Below are positions 34,466-43,846 of a stretch of DNA of 64,000 nt, piece after piece. Below the pieces are notes generated by a model. The model saw nothing but the letters and a program-made list of their open reading frames with translations, had not been told where the DNA came from and searched no databases. The position numbers were made by a program, and so were the translations under genes. Within the stretch, counting starts at the first letter, position 1; every line of letters starts with the position of its first letter. Origin of the DNA: Ruegeria sp. HKCCA6707. Lineage in GTDB: Bacteria > Pseudomonadota > Alphaproteobacteria > Rhodobacterales > Rhodobacteraceae. The DNA is taken from positions 30,547 through 94,546 of the forward strand of contig NZ_WQEG01000011.1 in the NCBI RefSeq assembly GCF_013033515.1, in the 5' to 3' direction.

Positions 34466-36940
34466 ATGAGCGATAGTGACGGCAAAAAGACATTGGGTCT
34501 TCGTGGCGGGGCACGCCCCGGGAATGTGAAACAGAGTTTCAGCCACGGACGCACCAAGAATGTCGTGGTGGAAACCAAACGCAAACGCGTCGTGGTCCCC
34601 AAGCCGGGCGCAAGCAAGCCGGGTGGCGGAGCTGCGCCTTCGGGTGATCCGTCGCGTCGCCCAGCGGGTATTTCTGACGCGGAAATGGCGCGCCGGATGA
34701 AAGCGCTGCAAGCGGCCAAGGCCCGCGAGGTCGAAGAGGCCGCTGAGCGTGAAGCGGCTGAAAAGGCGCGCGAGGAAGAGCGCGCCCGTCGTCGTGCGGA
34801 ACAGGAAGCCAAAGAGCGTGAACAGCGCGAGGCCGAAGAACGCGCCCGCGCGAAGGCCGAAGAAGAAGAGCGCAAACGTCAGGAAGCGGAAGAAGCTGCT
34901 AAACGTGCTGCTGCTGCCCCCGCGCCGGAAGAGGCCAAGCCCGCGCGCGGCCCGGCCAACAAACCTGCACCCGCAGCCACCCCGCGCAAACAAGACCGTG
35001 AACGCGAGCAGCGTGGTCGTGGCAAAGGCCGTGATGACAACCGTCGTTCGGGCAAACTGACACTGGGTCAAGCCACCGGTGGCGAAGGCAATCGCCAGCG
35101 CTCGATGGCGGCGATGAGGCGTAAGCAAGAGCGCGCGCGCCAGAAAGCCATGGGCGGCCCGGTTGAACGGGAAAAGGTGATCCGCGATGTGCAACTGCCC
35201 GAGGCCATCATGGTCTCGGAACTGGCCAACCGAATGGCTGAACGCGTGGCCGATGTGGTCAAGTCGCTGATGCAAATGGGCATGATGGTGACGCAGAACC
35301 AGACCATCGACGCCGATACCGCAGAACTGATCATCGAAGAATTTGGCCACAAGGTCACCCGCGTCTCGGACTCGGACGTTGAAGACGTCATCAAAGAGGT
35401 CGAGGATACTGACGAAGATCTGAAATCGCGCCCGCCGGTCATCACCATCATGGGTCACGTTGACCACGGTAAAACCTCATTGCTGGACGCAATCCGCGAC
35501 GCGCGCGTTGTGGCTGGCGAAGCGGGTGGGATCACCCAGCATATCGGTGCCTATCAGGTGAAAACCGATGGCGGCACCACGCTGACCTTCCTGGATACGC
35601 CGGGCCACGCGGCCTTTACCTCGATGCGTTCGCGCGGGGCTCAGGTCACGGATATCGTGGTTCTGGTTGTGGCCGCCGATGACGCGGTGATGCCGCAGAC
35701 GGTTGAGGCGATCAATCACGCCAAAGCCGCCGGTGTTCCGATGATCGTGGCGATCAACAAGATCGACAAACCCGAGGCAAACCCGGACAAGGTGCGTACT
35801 GACCTTCTGCAACATGAAGTGATCGTCGAAAAGATGTCGGGTGAGGTTCAGGACGTCGAGGTTTCGGCCATGACCGGCCAGGGCCTGGACGAACTGCTTG
35901 AGGCCATCGCGCTGCAAGCCGAGATTCTGGAGCTCAAAGCCAACCCCGACCGCGCTGCCCAAGGTGCCGTGATCGAAGCGCAGCTGGATGTGGGCCGTGG
36001 TCCCGTGGCCACCGTTCTGGTTCAGAATGGCACGCTGCATCAGGGCGATATCTTCGTTGTCGGTGAGCAATACGGTAAGGTCCGCGCACTGATCAATGAC
36101 AAGGGTGACCGCGTCAAAGAAGCGGGCCCCTCGGTTCCGGTCGAGGTTCTGGGCCTCAACGGCACGCCCGAGGCCGGTGACGTTCTTAACGTGACCGAAA
36201 CCGAAGCGCAGGCGCGTGAGATCGCGGAATACCGCGAGAAAGCCGCCAAGGACAAACGCGCTGCTGCTGGTGCTGCGACAACGCTTGAGCAGCTGATGCA
36301 GAAGGCCAAGGAAGACGAGAACGTGGCCGAGCTGCCGATCCTCGTCAAAGCCGATGTGCAGGGCTCTGCCGAAGCCATCGTTCAGGCGATGGAAAAGATT
36401 GGCAATGACGAGGTCCGCGTACGCGTGCTGCATTCAGGCGTTGGGGCGATCACCGAAACCGACGTGGGCCTGGCCGAAGCCTCTGGCGCACCGGTCTTCG
36501 GGTTCAACGTCCGCGCCAACGCATCGGCGCGGAACACGGCGAACCAGAAGGGTGTCGAGATCCGGTACTACTCGGTCATCTATGACCTTGTGGATGACGT
36601 GAAAGCTGCCGCATCCGGCCTGCTGAGCGCCGAGATCCGCGAAAAGTTCATCGGGTACGCCGAAATCCGCGAAGTCTTCAAAGTTACCGGCGTCGGCAAG
36701 GTTGCTGGCTGTCTGGTCACCGAAGGCGTTGCCCGCCGCTCCGCCGGCGTCCGCCTGCTGCGCGACAACGTGGTGATCCACGAAGGCACGCTGAAGACGC
36801 TGAAACGCTTCAAGGACGAAGTGGCCGAAGTTCAGTCAGGCCAGGAATGTGGTATGGCGTTTGAGAACTACGACGACATCCGTCAGGGCGACGTGATCGA
36901 AATCTTCGAACGCGAAGAGGTTACGCGCACACTGGATTGA
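34466..36940 (+). CDS. infB: Translation initiation factor IF-2
   Basis: 824 residues. A charged, Ala/Glu/Arg-rich N-terminal coiled region (about 60-210), IF2_N domain (about 245-300), the GTPase domain with G1 [12 protein letters not shown] (about 330), G3 DTPGHAAF and G4 NKIDKP, then domains II-IV ([12 protein letters not shown], the C-terminal fMet-tRNA binding region). GTP-driven placement of initiator tRNA on the ribosome. Terminator at 36967-36994. Confidence 0.98.
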   Translation: MSDSDGKKTLGLRGGARPGNVKQSFSHGRTKNVVVETKRKRVVVPKPGASKPGGGAAPSGDPSRRPAGISDAEMARRMKALQAAKAREVEEAAEREAAEKAREEERARRRAEQEAKEREQREAEERARAKAEEEERKRQEAEEAAKRAAAAPAPEEAKPARGPANKPAPAATPRKQDREREQRGRGKGRDDNRRSGKLTLGQATGGEGNRQRSMAAMRRKQERARQKAMGGPVEREKVIRDVQLPEAIMVSELANRMAERVADVVKSLMQMGMMVTQNQTIDADTAELIIEEFGHKVTRVSDSDVEDVIKEVEDTDEDLKSRPPVITIMGHVDHGKTSLLDAIRDARVVAGEAGGITQHIGAYQVKTDGGTTLTFLDTPGHAAFTSMRSRGAQVTDIVVLVVAADDAVMPQTVEAINHAKAAGVPMIVAINKIDKPEANPDKVRTDLLQHEVIVEKMSGEVQDVEVSAMTGQGLDELLEAIALQAEILELKANPDRAAQGAVIEAQLDVGRGPVATVLVQNGTLHQGDIFVVGEQYGKVRALINDKGDRVKEAGPSVPVEVLGLNGTPEAGDVLNVTETEAQAREIAEYREKAAKDKRAAAGAATTLEQLMQKAKEDENVAELPILVKADVQGSAEAIVQAMEKIGNDEVRVRVLHSGVGAITETDVGLAEASGAPVFGFNVRANASARNTANQKGVEIRYYSVIYDLVDDVKAAASGLLSAEIREKFIGYAEIREVFKVTGVGKVAGCLVTEGVARRSAGVRLLRDNVVIHEGTLKTLKRFKDEVAEVQSGQECGMAFENYDDIRQGDVIEIFEREEVTRTLD

Positions 36941-36966
36941 TCCGGTCTGGTGAGTGAATTGAAACG

Positions 36967-36994
36967 CAGCGGCCCGTTGGGCCGCTGTTTTTTT
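36967..36994 (+). terminator. Terminator after infB
   Basis: CAGCGGCCC-GTT-GGGCCGCTG (perfect 9 bp) followed by seven T. Confidence 0.93.
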
Positions 36995-37144
36995 GTGGGG
37001 TGCCGGGTGCTGGCTAGCCTTTGGACGAGTCGAGCACTGGAGCAAATGAACTGAAGTCTAGGCCTTGGGCTGATTTGCGGATTTTGCTGCCGTTCGCTCT
37101 CTTGCTTCAAATGTCTGCTTTCGCGCTCAAAACTAGTTCAAAAC

Positions 37145-37630
37145 TCAAAGGCGCATGCTCATCTCATGCCAAGTCAATCCTCCGTGGGTTGAGGCAGACT
37201 GTCTCAAATATAGATAACCAAGCTTCTCATAGAGCGGTACGTGATGCTCTTTACACATCAAGTAAATCATTTTTTTGTCCATCTCGCGCATTCGGCCGAT
37301 GAACTCATACATCAGCGCCCGAGAGTGACCCCTTCCTTGCGCGGCAGGGTCGACGACCACGGACATGATGACAACATTCGGTGCATCGGGATCATGGCCG
37401 ATGAGTTCCTTGAATTCCTCGTCTGACATTTCGACGTTATGCGCGCATCCACAATTGATGAAACCACATATCTTATTGTCTAATTCAAGGATCAGAAAAC
37501 CCTCCGGGTAGGTCTCGATACGTTTGGAGATCTTCGCATGGGTCGCAGCTTCGTCTCCTTCATATGCGGCGGTCTCGATCTCGAAGCAGCGATCCGCATC
37601 GGCAAGCTGTGCGATTCGAAAGGTGATCAT
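37145..37630 (-). CDS. GNAT N-acetyltransferase
   Basis: 161 residues. GNAT fold with the acetyl-CoA loop VDPAAQGRGHSRALMYEFIG (Q/R-x-x-G-x-G/A form) and conserved PLYEKLGYL near the C-terminus. Substrate unknown. By-eye GC is lower than for the translation genes. Ends 9 bases before the homocysteine-methyltransferase family gene and is probably co-transcribed with it. Confidence 0.87.
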   Translation of the reverse strand: MITFRIAQLADADRCFEIETAAYEGDEAATHAKISKRIETYPEGFLILELDNKICGFINCGCAHNVEMSDEEFKELIGHDPDAPNVVIMSVVVDPAAQGRGHSRALMYEFIGRMREMDKKMIYLMCKEHHVPLYEKLGYLYLRQSASTHGGLTWHEMSMRL

Positions 37631-37639
37631 ACAGGTCTC

Positions 37640-38593
37640 TTATGCTGCAACTGATTTCCGAGCCTCGCTGACTTGCCTGGCGATTTGCCCGATGTGGCGA
37701 CCGTCAGTGCCGCAACACCCACCCCAAACGTGCACATGTGGAAACCGTTTGGAAAGTGCCGCCATTTGCCCTCCCAATTCTTCCGGATCGCCATCCTCAA
37801 GGTGACCAAGGCTGCAAAGAGAGAGCAATTCCATTGCAACGGCATTCGGCAGAAAGCCTCCGAGTCGGTTGGTCCAATCGCCTTCGGTCAATCCAGGCTC
37901 GAACTCGGTCGGGTGGGCGCAGTTAACCATGTAGTAGAGCGGCGCGTTGCCCGTGGCGGCATCAATGCTTGTCACCGCATCGGCCAGCGCCGAGCCGTCG
38001 TTAAGTCTTCCACCCTTCGCAATCATTGAAACGACGCTAGGGATGTCGGCAGCTTTCGCAGCGCGCGCAAATCCGATAGCTTCTTCAACACTTGAGAATG
38101 TCGCGGCGGTAACAAAGTCGGCCCCGGCGTCCCTGAGTGTAATGATCTGCTCTGAATGATAGTCTTCGGCTTCAGCGGCATTTTCTACCCGACCGGTTTC
38201 ATAGGCGTCTCCACGTGGCCCAATGCTACCGCCAATCAGCATAGGCGTTGTGTCGCTCTGATACTCGCGAGCGAAGTCCTTGTAGAACTCGATCCCACGA
38301 ATATTGATTTCTGCGAGGGCTTCTTTTGAAAAGCCGATCAGTTCCCCCCAGTCACGGCTGGCTCGATAATGAAGGCCGTCGTTTATGACGCCGAACCCAT
38401 TTTCGACAGCCGCCTCAACCAGCCTCCGGTGGTAGTCGGTCAGGCAAGCGAGGCCCCGCTTGTCATTCAACAGTTCAAATGCGCAAAAGTGACGAAGTTC
38501 GCAGCCGTCCTTGTATTGGAGCCAAGTCTCGAAACCCCAGCCACAGGCCATGTCTTGTCCGCTTTGTTGCGGAAGAGCTTGTTGTTGCGCCAT
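37640..38593 (-). CDS. Homocysteine S-methyltransferase family protein
   Basis: 317 residues. (beta/alpha)8 barrel with three zinc cysteines: YMVNCAHPTEF and HVWGGCCGTDGRH. The family moves a methyl group to homocysteine or to a similar thiol. The donor (S-methylmethionine, betaine or another) is not shown by the motif. Start at MAQQQALPQQS, 12 codons inside the longest frame. Confidence 0.9.
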   Translation of the reverse strand: MAQQQALPQQSGQDMACGWGFETWLQYKDGCELRHFCAFELLNDKRGLACLTDYHRRLVEAAVENGFGVINDGLHYRASRDWGELIGFSKEALAEINIRGIEFYKDFAREYQSDTTPMLIGGSIGPRGDAYETGRVENAAEAEDYHSEQIITLRDAGADFVTAATFSSVEEAIGFARAAKAADIPSVVSMIAKGGRLNDGSALADAVTSIDAATGNAPLYYMVNCAHPTEFEPGLTEGDWTNRLGGFLPNAVAMELLSLCSLGHLEDGDPEELGGQMAALSKRFPHVHVWGGCCGTDGRHIGQIARQVSEARKSVAA

Positions 38594-38774
38594 GTCCGTC
38601 CCCCTTTTGGTTGGAGGTAGACTAGCCAAATTTCTTACGATTGTCTCGGATCGTCATTTCCTTGATCGGGCATTCATCCGCTGCGCAGCATCCGTCATGA
38701 TGGGCTCCAAGCAACATTGCGATATCTCGGATCGCGCCAGCTGCGAAAAGTCGCACCGGTACGCGCGACCCAGG

Positions 38775-40214
38775 CTATTCCGCGGCCCAGCCTCCGACGG
38801 CTTTGACCTCAAGGAAGTCTTCCAGACCCCAGACCCCGCCTTCGCGGCCGTTGCCGGATTGTTTCATGCCTCCGAACGGCGCACCTGCGCTGCGGGATTG
38901 GCCGTTCATTTCGACCATGCCGGACCTTAGGGCGCGGGCCATGCGGTTGGCGCGGTCCCCGTCTTGGGTCTGCACATAGTTTGTCAGCCCGTAGGGCGTG
39001 TCATTGGCGATCTCGATGGCCTCTTCTTCGGTGTCAAACGGGATCATGGTCAGGACCGGGCCAAAGATTTCTTCTCGGGCGATGGTCATTTGGTTGGTGG
39101 CGTCGGCAAAGACGGTCGGGCGCACGTAATAGCCTTTGTTCAGACCGTCAGGGCGACCGGTGCCTCCGGCCACAAGCCGCGCGCCCTCGTCGATACCTTT
39201 CTGGATCAGGTTCTGAATTTTGGTCCATTGCAGCTCATTTACCACCGGGCCGATATGGCGCCCTTCGTCCGAGGCCGGACCGACCGAGACCTTATTGGCC
39301 ACCTGCGCGGCGGTCTCGACGGCCTGATCATAGATTGGGCGCTGGACCAGCATGCGGCTGGGGGCATTACAGCTTTGGCCGGTGTTGTTCATCATATGTA
39401 GCACACCGCGTTTCACCGCCTTTTCATCGGCATCGGCAAAAACCACATTTGCGCCTTTGCCGCCCAGTTCCAGATGCACTTTTTTCAGTGTATCTGCGGC
39501 ATTTTTGGAGATCGCGGTGCCTGCCCGGGTCGAGCCGGTAAAGCTGATCATGTCCACATCCGGGTGTGCCGAAAGCTGTGAGCCAACACCCGTGCCATCA
39601 CCATTCACAAGGTTGAAGACGCCCGCGGGGAAACCGGCCTCATCCATCATTTCGGCAAAGATCATCGCGTTGAGCGGGCTTTGTTCAGAAGGTTTCAGCA
39701 CCATAGTACAGCCCGCAATGGCCGCTGCTCCGACCTTGAGCGTGATCTGGTTCATCGGCCAGTTCCAAGGCGTGATCAGAGCGGCCACGCCCACCGCCTC
39801 GTAGATGATCCGGTCATTGGGCGCATGATCGCCCAACGGGCGTTCGAAGGGGAAGGCTTTGGCCGCGCGAATGAAGTTTTTCAGGTGATAGATGCCCGCG
39901 CCCGACTGCTGGTTGCGGGCCATGTCGATGGGCGCGCCCATTTCCAGGGACATGGCTTGGGCCAGATCCTCGGATCGGGTTGCGTAGATATCGACCAGCT
40001 TTTCCACCAGCGCGATCCGGTCTTCGACCGGTGTGGCCATCCAGCCCGGCAAAGCGGCTTTGGCTGCGGCGACCGCGGCATCTGTGTCCGCTTGACCACC
40101 CAGAGAGATCACAGCGCAGGGCTCTTCAGTAGACGGGTTGATCACTTCGAAATCTTGAGACACCGACGGGGCCACCCAGGCACCATTGATATAGAAGTCA
40201 CGCTTTTCGATCAT
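38775..40214 (-). CDS. NAD(P)-dependent aldehyde dehydrogenase
   Basis: 479 residues. Cofactor motifs PWNWPMNQITLKVGAA and SFTGSTRAG, base Glu in HLELGGKGANVVF, catalytic Cys in NNTGQSCNAPSRM, and the C-terminal GGMKQSGNGREGG. Oxidises an aldehyde to the acid; the aldehyde is not given by sequence. A 16-base palindrome of TetR-operator type lies 28 bases before its ATG and probably regulates it. Confidence 0.95.
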   Translation of the reverse strand: MIEKRDFYINGAWVAPSVSQDFEVINPSTEEPCAVISLGGQADTDAAVAAAKAALPGWMATPVEDRIALVEKLVDIYATRSEDLAQAMSLEMGAPIDMARNQQSGAGIYHLKNFIRAAKAFPFERPLGDHAPNDRIIYEAVGVAALITPWNWPMNQITLKVGAAAIAGCTMVLKPSEQSPLNAMIFAEMMDEAGFPAGVFNLVNGDGTGVGSQLSAHPDVDMISFTGSTRAGTAISKNAADTLKKVHLELGGKGANVVFADADEKAVKRGVLHMMNNTGQSCNAPSRMLVQRPIYDQAVETAAQVANKVSVGPASDEGRHIGPVVNELQWTKIQNLIQKGIDEGARLVAGGTGRPDGLNKGYYVRPTVFADATNQMTIAREEIFGPVLTMIPFDTEEEAIEIANDTPYGLTNYVQTQDGDRANRMARALRSGMVEMNGQSRSAGAPFGGMKQSGNGREGGVWGLEDFLEVKAVGGWAAE

Positions 40215-40241
40215 GGTCAGTCCTCCTGATCCGAGATTTAG

Positions 40242-40257
40242 CCGACCATACGGTCGG
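40242..40257. promoter_or_regulatory. TetR-type palindromic operator before the aldehyde dehydrogenase
   Basis: CCGACC-ATAC-GGTCGG: 6-bp inverted arms around a 4-base centre, placed 28-43 bases upstream of the aldehyde dehydrogenase ATG at 40214. TetR-family operators often have this ACCGAC...GTCGGT form. The regulator is not encoded nearby. Confidence 0.65.
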
Positions 40258-40436
40258 TTTTGCGGGCTACTCTGTCAGGAGACCCTGGGGCAGGCAAGAT
40301 GAAATCGGAGAGGTGTTTCACTTTCACTGATGCCTGAAATTTGACCGTGGGGTGGGGATCAATGGTTTAACCTGTGGTCAAAGTGATTAAGTTTGCGGCA
40401 TCCGACTCGCCTTGCGTCTCAAGAAAGGAGAACACC

Positions 40437-41087
40437 ATGGGTTTGCGTATCAACGACACCGTCCCGAATTTCACAGCCGAAACGGACCAGGGGACCATTC
40501 AGTTCCACGACTGGATTGGTGATAGCTGGGCCATTTTGTTTTCGCACCCAAAGGATTTCACCCCTGTCTGCACCACCGAGTTTTCGGCGGTAGCGCAGTT
40601 GAACGATGAATGGGCCGCGCGCAACACCAAGGTGATTGGCGTGTCGGTTGACGGTGTCGAGGACCACAAGAAGTGGAAGAAAGACATCGAAGCCTATGGC
40701 AATGCCAATCCGGGCTTTCCGATCATTGCCGATGATGGCTTGGCTGTGTCCAAGGCCTTTGACATGCTACCCGCCGAGGCCTATTTGCCCGACGGCCGCA
40801 CCCCTGCCGACAGTGCGACGGTTCGGTCGGTCTTTATCATCGGGCCAGACAAACAGCTGAAACTGTCGATGACCTATCCGATGACTGTAGGTCGGAATTT
40901 TGCCGAAATCCTGCGTGCGCTGGATGGGTTGCAGATGTCGTCCAAAGGCGTTGCGACCCCGGCCAATTGGGTTCCGGGCGAGGATGTGATCATCCCGCCT
41001 GCGGTGTCGAACGAAGATGCCAAAGCCAAGTTTGGCGAGTTCGAGACGATCTTCCCATATCTGCGCAAGACCAAGGCGCCGTCGTAA
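40437..41087 (+). CDS. Peroxiredoxin of the 1-Cys (Prx6) type
   Basis: 216 residues. Peroxidatic cysteine in KDFTPVCTTEF; Prx6-type C-terminal half (PDKQLKLSMTYPMTVGRNFA, TPANWVPGEDVIIPP). It reduces peroxides and peroxynitrite in the cytosol. A good ribosome site AAAGGAG lies 7-8 bases before the ATG. The upstream sequence holds an inverted TTTGACC...GGTCAAA pair (about 40339-40382) that could be regulatory. Confidence 0.95.
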   Translation: MGLRINDTVPNFTAETDQGTIQFHDWIGDSWAILFSHPKDFTPVCTTEFSAVAQLNDEWAARNTKVIGVSVDGVEDHKKWKKDIEAYGNANPGFPIIADDGLAVSKAFDMLPAEAYLPDGRTPADSATVRSVFIIGPDKQLKLSMTYPMTVGRNFAEILRALDGLQMSSKGVATPANWVPGEDVIIPPAVSNEDAKAKFGEFETIFPYLRKTKAPS

Positions 41088-41103
41088 AGGTCGGTCCGGG
41101 TCA

Positions 41104-41122
41104 GGGGGGCTGTCAGCCCCCC
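41104..41122 (+). terminator. Hairpin after the peroxiredoxin gene
   Basis: GGGGGGCT-GTC-AGCCCCCC, 8-bp stem just after the peroxiredoxin stop. It belongs to the compound repeat unit ending at 41176. Confidence 0.6.
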
Positions 41123-41139
41123 ATCGCGCCCAGCAGGCG

Positions 41140-41176
41140 CAATCCCCCCTGAGGATATTTTTAGTTAGATGAAGCA
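41140..41176. repeat. Dispersed intergenic repeat, diverged copy
   Basis: CCCCCCTGAGGATATTTTTAG then TTAGATGAAG: same architecture as the 8924 and 58549 copies (G/C-rich, GAGG-ATATTTTT, then AGATGAAG). The right end lies inside the last codons and stop of the glycosyltransferase gene on the opposite strand. Confidence 0.7.
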
Positions 41177-41892
41177 GCTGGGCGTTGCGGATGCAGGTGG
41201 AGCTTTGCCCTGTACAGCGCGCGTTTGACTTCGCGAGTCAGCTTGTCTGACATCGGCGGTTTGGTTTGAATCGTCGAGCCGCCGATCTCTTGCGCGACTT
41301 CCCTGTTGCCGCTGCCTTGCAACGCGTGAATGGGTTGACCAGTGATCCAGTGCATTTGCAGGAACGTGTCGACCGGGCGGTCGATCTGATCTGTAGCGGC
41401 CAGCAGGCGTTCGGCGGCACGGCGGCCAACCAATTGGCACACGCATTGCAGACCGATCACCTTGGGCAGGATCAGACGCAAGTCATCTTTCTCAGCCAGG
41501 ACTTCAGCAGGTACTTCGCGTTGTTTCACCGGAATTCGAATATAATGATCAGGCGTTGCAATCGGGGTCAGCAGGTCAAGCGCTTTAGCCAAACGACCAG
41601 GGTCTAACCCCAAGTCATCTTCCGTGATGACGGCCAGATCGATGTGATCTTCGACCATCTTGCGCCAAATGGCACGATGGCTTTCGAATACACCGATTTC
41701 CGCAGGTCTCAGCGGAAACGGGTAGTGCGGGCGGTGGAGTGTTCCGGGAAATACATCCACGCCTGCAATCTGTTGTGGGTCCCGTCCATTCACAGCCTCA
41801 AACAGCTCCGCGTTCGGCAGTTGCGCGCACAGGCGATCAGCATTGGCGCGACGTGCGGTGCTGGAAGACATATGGATGACGAATGAGCGCAT
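41161..41892 (-). CDS. Glycosyltransferase family 25 (LPS biosynthesis)
   Basis: About 243 residues from MRSFVIHM; an alternative ATG 12 bases upstream adds MHGG. Family-25 features are RSFVIHMSSSTARR at the N-terminus, ELFEAVNGRD, GVFESHRAIWRKM and the metal-binding-like VITEDDLGLD. These enzymes add a sugar to lipopolysaccharide. The C-terminal ASSN and stop come from the dispersed repeat. The start codon abuts a perfect hairpin (41892-41918), so its ribosome site (GGGGG) is buried. Confidence 0.85.
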   Translation of the reverse strand: MRSFVIHMSSSTARRANADRLCAQLPNAELFEAVNGRDPQQIAGVDVFPGTLHRPHYPFPLRPAEIGVFESHRAIWRKMVEDHIDLAVITEDDLGLDPGRLAKALDLLTPIATPDHYIRIPVKQREVPAEVLAEKDDLRLILPKVIGLQCVCQLVGRRAAERLLAATDQIDRPVDTFLQMHWITGQPIHALQGSGNREVAQEIGGSTIQTKPPMSDKLTREVKRALYRAKLHLHPQRPAASSN

Positions 41893-41918
41893 GCCCCCGT
41901 GCATAAAACACGGGGGCA
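41892..41918 (-). terminator. Hairpin after the outer-membrane protein gene, covering the glycosyltransferase start
   Basis: TGCCCCCGTG-CATAAAA-CACGGGGGCA, perfect 10-bp stem. It ends the porin gene on the minus strand, and its arms contain the probable ribosome site and reach the ATG of the family-25 glycosyltransferase. Confidence 0.75.
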
Positions 41919-41946
41919 GAGGAGGGAAGTCGCCTTGTTGTCGGGT

Positions 41947-42636
41947 TCAGAAGTTGTAGCGCAGGCCGAAATTGATGCTGAACGTGTCCAGATCATCCTC
42001 GACCGAGCCGGTGGATGCGCCGTTCGGGGCGAGACGTTGGGATGAAACATCGAAAGCGCGGGCATAGCGGGCATCCACGGTGAACGCGGTTGTGGCCGAG
42101 ATGTCGTAGGCGACACCGGCGATCAGCTGGGCTGCGAAATTGGTGTCGCTGTCATCCAGCGAAACACCTGGGCCATAGTTGATGTCGATATCGGAATAGG
42201 TCGCGCCCAAGCCAAATCCTGCATAAGGCGTCCAGTCGCCTTCGCGCTTAAAGTCAAACAGGACGTTGGCAAAAAGCGAGGTTTGCGTGATGTCGCCTGA
42301 CACATTGCTTTCACCGGCCGGACCGTTGCCGGAAAAGTTGACGCCGTCGACATCATTGTCACGGTAGGACAATTCCAGTTCGATCCGCGTGCCAACCGTT
42401 TCGTTTGACCATTGCGGTATTTCTTTGCCGATGGCAGCGCCGAGGCCAAAGCCCGGGTCAAAATCGGTGTCGACAGATTGGCTTACGCCGTTGACTGAGC
42501 CTTTGAAGATGCTGTCCTGCAGCTGGCTATAGCCCAAAAAGCCCTGAACATAGAGCCCATCATTCAAGCTTTGCGCTGCAAGGGCAGAGGCGCTGAGCGA
42601 AAGGACACCTGCGGTCAGAAGAATTCGAGAGATCAT
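41947..42636 (-). CDS. Outer-membrane beta-barrel protein (Opa/OmpW-like)
   Basis: 229 residues. Signal peptide about 1-20 (SASALA), then beta-strand pattern of a small barrel: YVQGFLGYSQLQDSI, TRIELELSYRDNDV, WTPYAGFGLGATYSDIDIN, ending in the aromatic INFGLRYNF needed for BAM assembly. Eight-stranded porin/adhesin-like family; the ligand is unknown. Start MISRILL follows family practice; codons upstream are not used. Confidence 0.88.
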   Translation of the reverse strand: MISRILLTAGVLSLSASALAAQSLNDGLYVQGFLGYSQLQDSIFKGSVNGVSQSVDTDFDPGFGLGAAIGKEIPQWSNETVGTRIELELSYRDNDVDGVNFSGNGPAGESNVSGDITQTSLFANVLFDFKREGDWTPYAGFGLGATYSDIDINYGPGVSLDDSDTNFAAQLIAGVAYDISATTAFTVDARYARAFDVSSQRLAPNGASTGSVEDDLDTFSINFGLRYNF

Positions 42637-42790
42637 GTTCACGTCCTTTATTCCATTGGGCTTTCCCCTCAGATGGGGGATGGCGAAGCCATAGGAAAGA
42701 CGCGCGGGATTCACGTTGTGTCACAGGTTGTTGGGCCGGTGTGAGGGCACGAATCCGTGACTGATCTTGACCAGGATTTGCTTAAGGATG

Positions 42791-43285
42791 TCACTGGCTT
42801 GAAACGGTGTCCGGCAGCAACTCTTCAACGAAAAAACTGAGGAGCTGCAAACGGCCAGTGACACCGGCTTTGCGATAAACCGCGGCGCTTTGGGCTTTGA
42901 TTGTGCCCTCTTTGGTTTGCCGCAGGTGGGCGATCTCGGCAATCGAGAGACCTTTGAGCGACAGCATCGCCACGTCTCGCTCGGCGTTACTGAGCTTCCA
43001 CTCGGTAAATTGCGCTTCGATGATCTGCGCGAAGGCACCCTGGGCCACACCCAATTGGCGCTGCAGGTCGCGGACGCGTTTGGCCTGTTCCCGGATCAAT
43101 GTGACGGTGGCCATCAACCCTGCGATCAGAGCCAAGGATAGAAACAGTTCGAACCCGTGCAAATGGCGAAAGCCAGGGCTTTCGCCTCCGGTCCAGTCCA
43201 TCGCGGCATCGGTCAGGAAGAAGGTGGCGCAGACCGCCTGCACCACCAGAAGGAGCCAAAGCAAAGACGTTTGCGAGATCTTCAT
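42791..43285 (-). CDS. Membrane-anchored LuxR-type transcription factor
   Basis: 164 residues. Two membrane helices (about 6-25 and 44-64), a linker coiled coil (about 65-92), then a LuxR-type helix-turn-helix (about 96-155; LSNAERDVAMLSLKGLSIAE, GTIKAQSAAVYRKAGV). DNA-binding proteins held in the membrane can sense envelope state directly. It lies 155 bases upstream of the outer-membrane barrel gene on the same strand and just downstream of the PepSY gene, so it may govern one of these (inference). Confidence 0.87.
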   Translation of the reverse strand: MKISQTSLLWLLLVVQAVCATFFLTDAAMDWTGGESPGFRHLHGFELFLSLALIAGLMATVTLIREQAKRVRDLQRQLGVAQGAFAQIIEAQFTEWKLSNAERDVAMLSLKGLSIAEIAHLRQTKEGTIKAQSAAVYRKAGVTGRLQLLSFFVEELLPDTVSSQ

Positions 43286-43308
43286 AAGGCCCCTTTTTCA
43301 ACATGCGT

Positions 43309-43581
43309 TCAGTCGTCGTCCTGCTCCAACTCGATGGCGGTCACGACACCTTCTGTTTCGGACAGAACCAGTTCAGTTTCCACACCATCTTTGCTGAGTT
43401 CAACCTCGATCTCGCCATCTTCGAACTCGATCTCTTCGATGACATAGCCTTGCGCTTCCAGCGCCGCACGAATTTCGGCCTCATCCGTTCCCAGCTTGTC
43501 GCCGAGCCCGACATTGGCCAAAGCCAGGGCGGGGACGGCTGCAATCAATCCGGCAAGTGTCAGCATTTTCAGGTTTTCCAT
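43309..43581 (-). CDS. Secreted PepSY-domain protein
   Basis: 90 residues. Signal peptide about 1-22 (ALALA), followed by an acidic PepSY-like fold (EIRAALEAQGYVIEEIEFED, LSKDGVETELVLSETEGVVT). PepSY proteins often inhibit peptidases or bind cofactors in the periplasm. It is 24 bases upstream of the membrane-anchored regulator on the same strand and likely shares its transcript. Confidence 0.85.
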   Translation of the reverse strand: MENLKMLTLAGLIAAVPALALANVGLGDKLGTDEAEIRAALEAQGYVIEEIEFEDGEIEVELSKDGVETELVLSETEGVVTAIELEQDDD

Positions 43582-43846
43582 ATCGCATCTCCGTTTTTGC
43601 GTTTCGATGCGGTTGAGCTGGGGGCGGGGCAGGGCGGTTGCGATTGGATTTTGGTTGAAATGAGCCGGATTGGACTAAGGTTTATGTCGGTTTTCATTCC
43701 AACCGCTGCCCGAGTAGGAGATTGGAAGACTCTTGATGTTCAGTATAACATATTGTTATTTTAAGATTTATCGGCTTTGGGTTTCATGTGGCGGTGGCTA
43801 TGTTCCGCGGCGTTTTTGATTAGATCCCGTCCTGCGGACAAAGCTA

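Noticed and set aside
34346..35467. 373-residue open frame with Phe-rich stretches opposite infB
   Set aside because: Mirrors the Lys/Glu-rich IF-2 N-terminus; low-complexity shadow.
40339..40382. TTTGACC...GGTCAAA inverted pair before peroxiredoxin
   Set aside because: Arms 29 bases apart, no match to a known regulator site; kept only as a remark.
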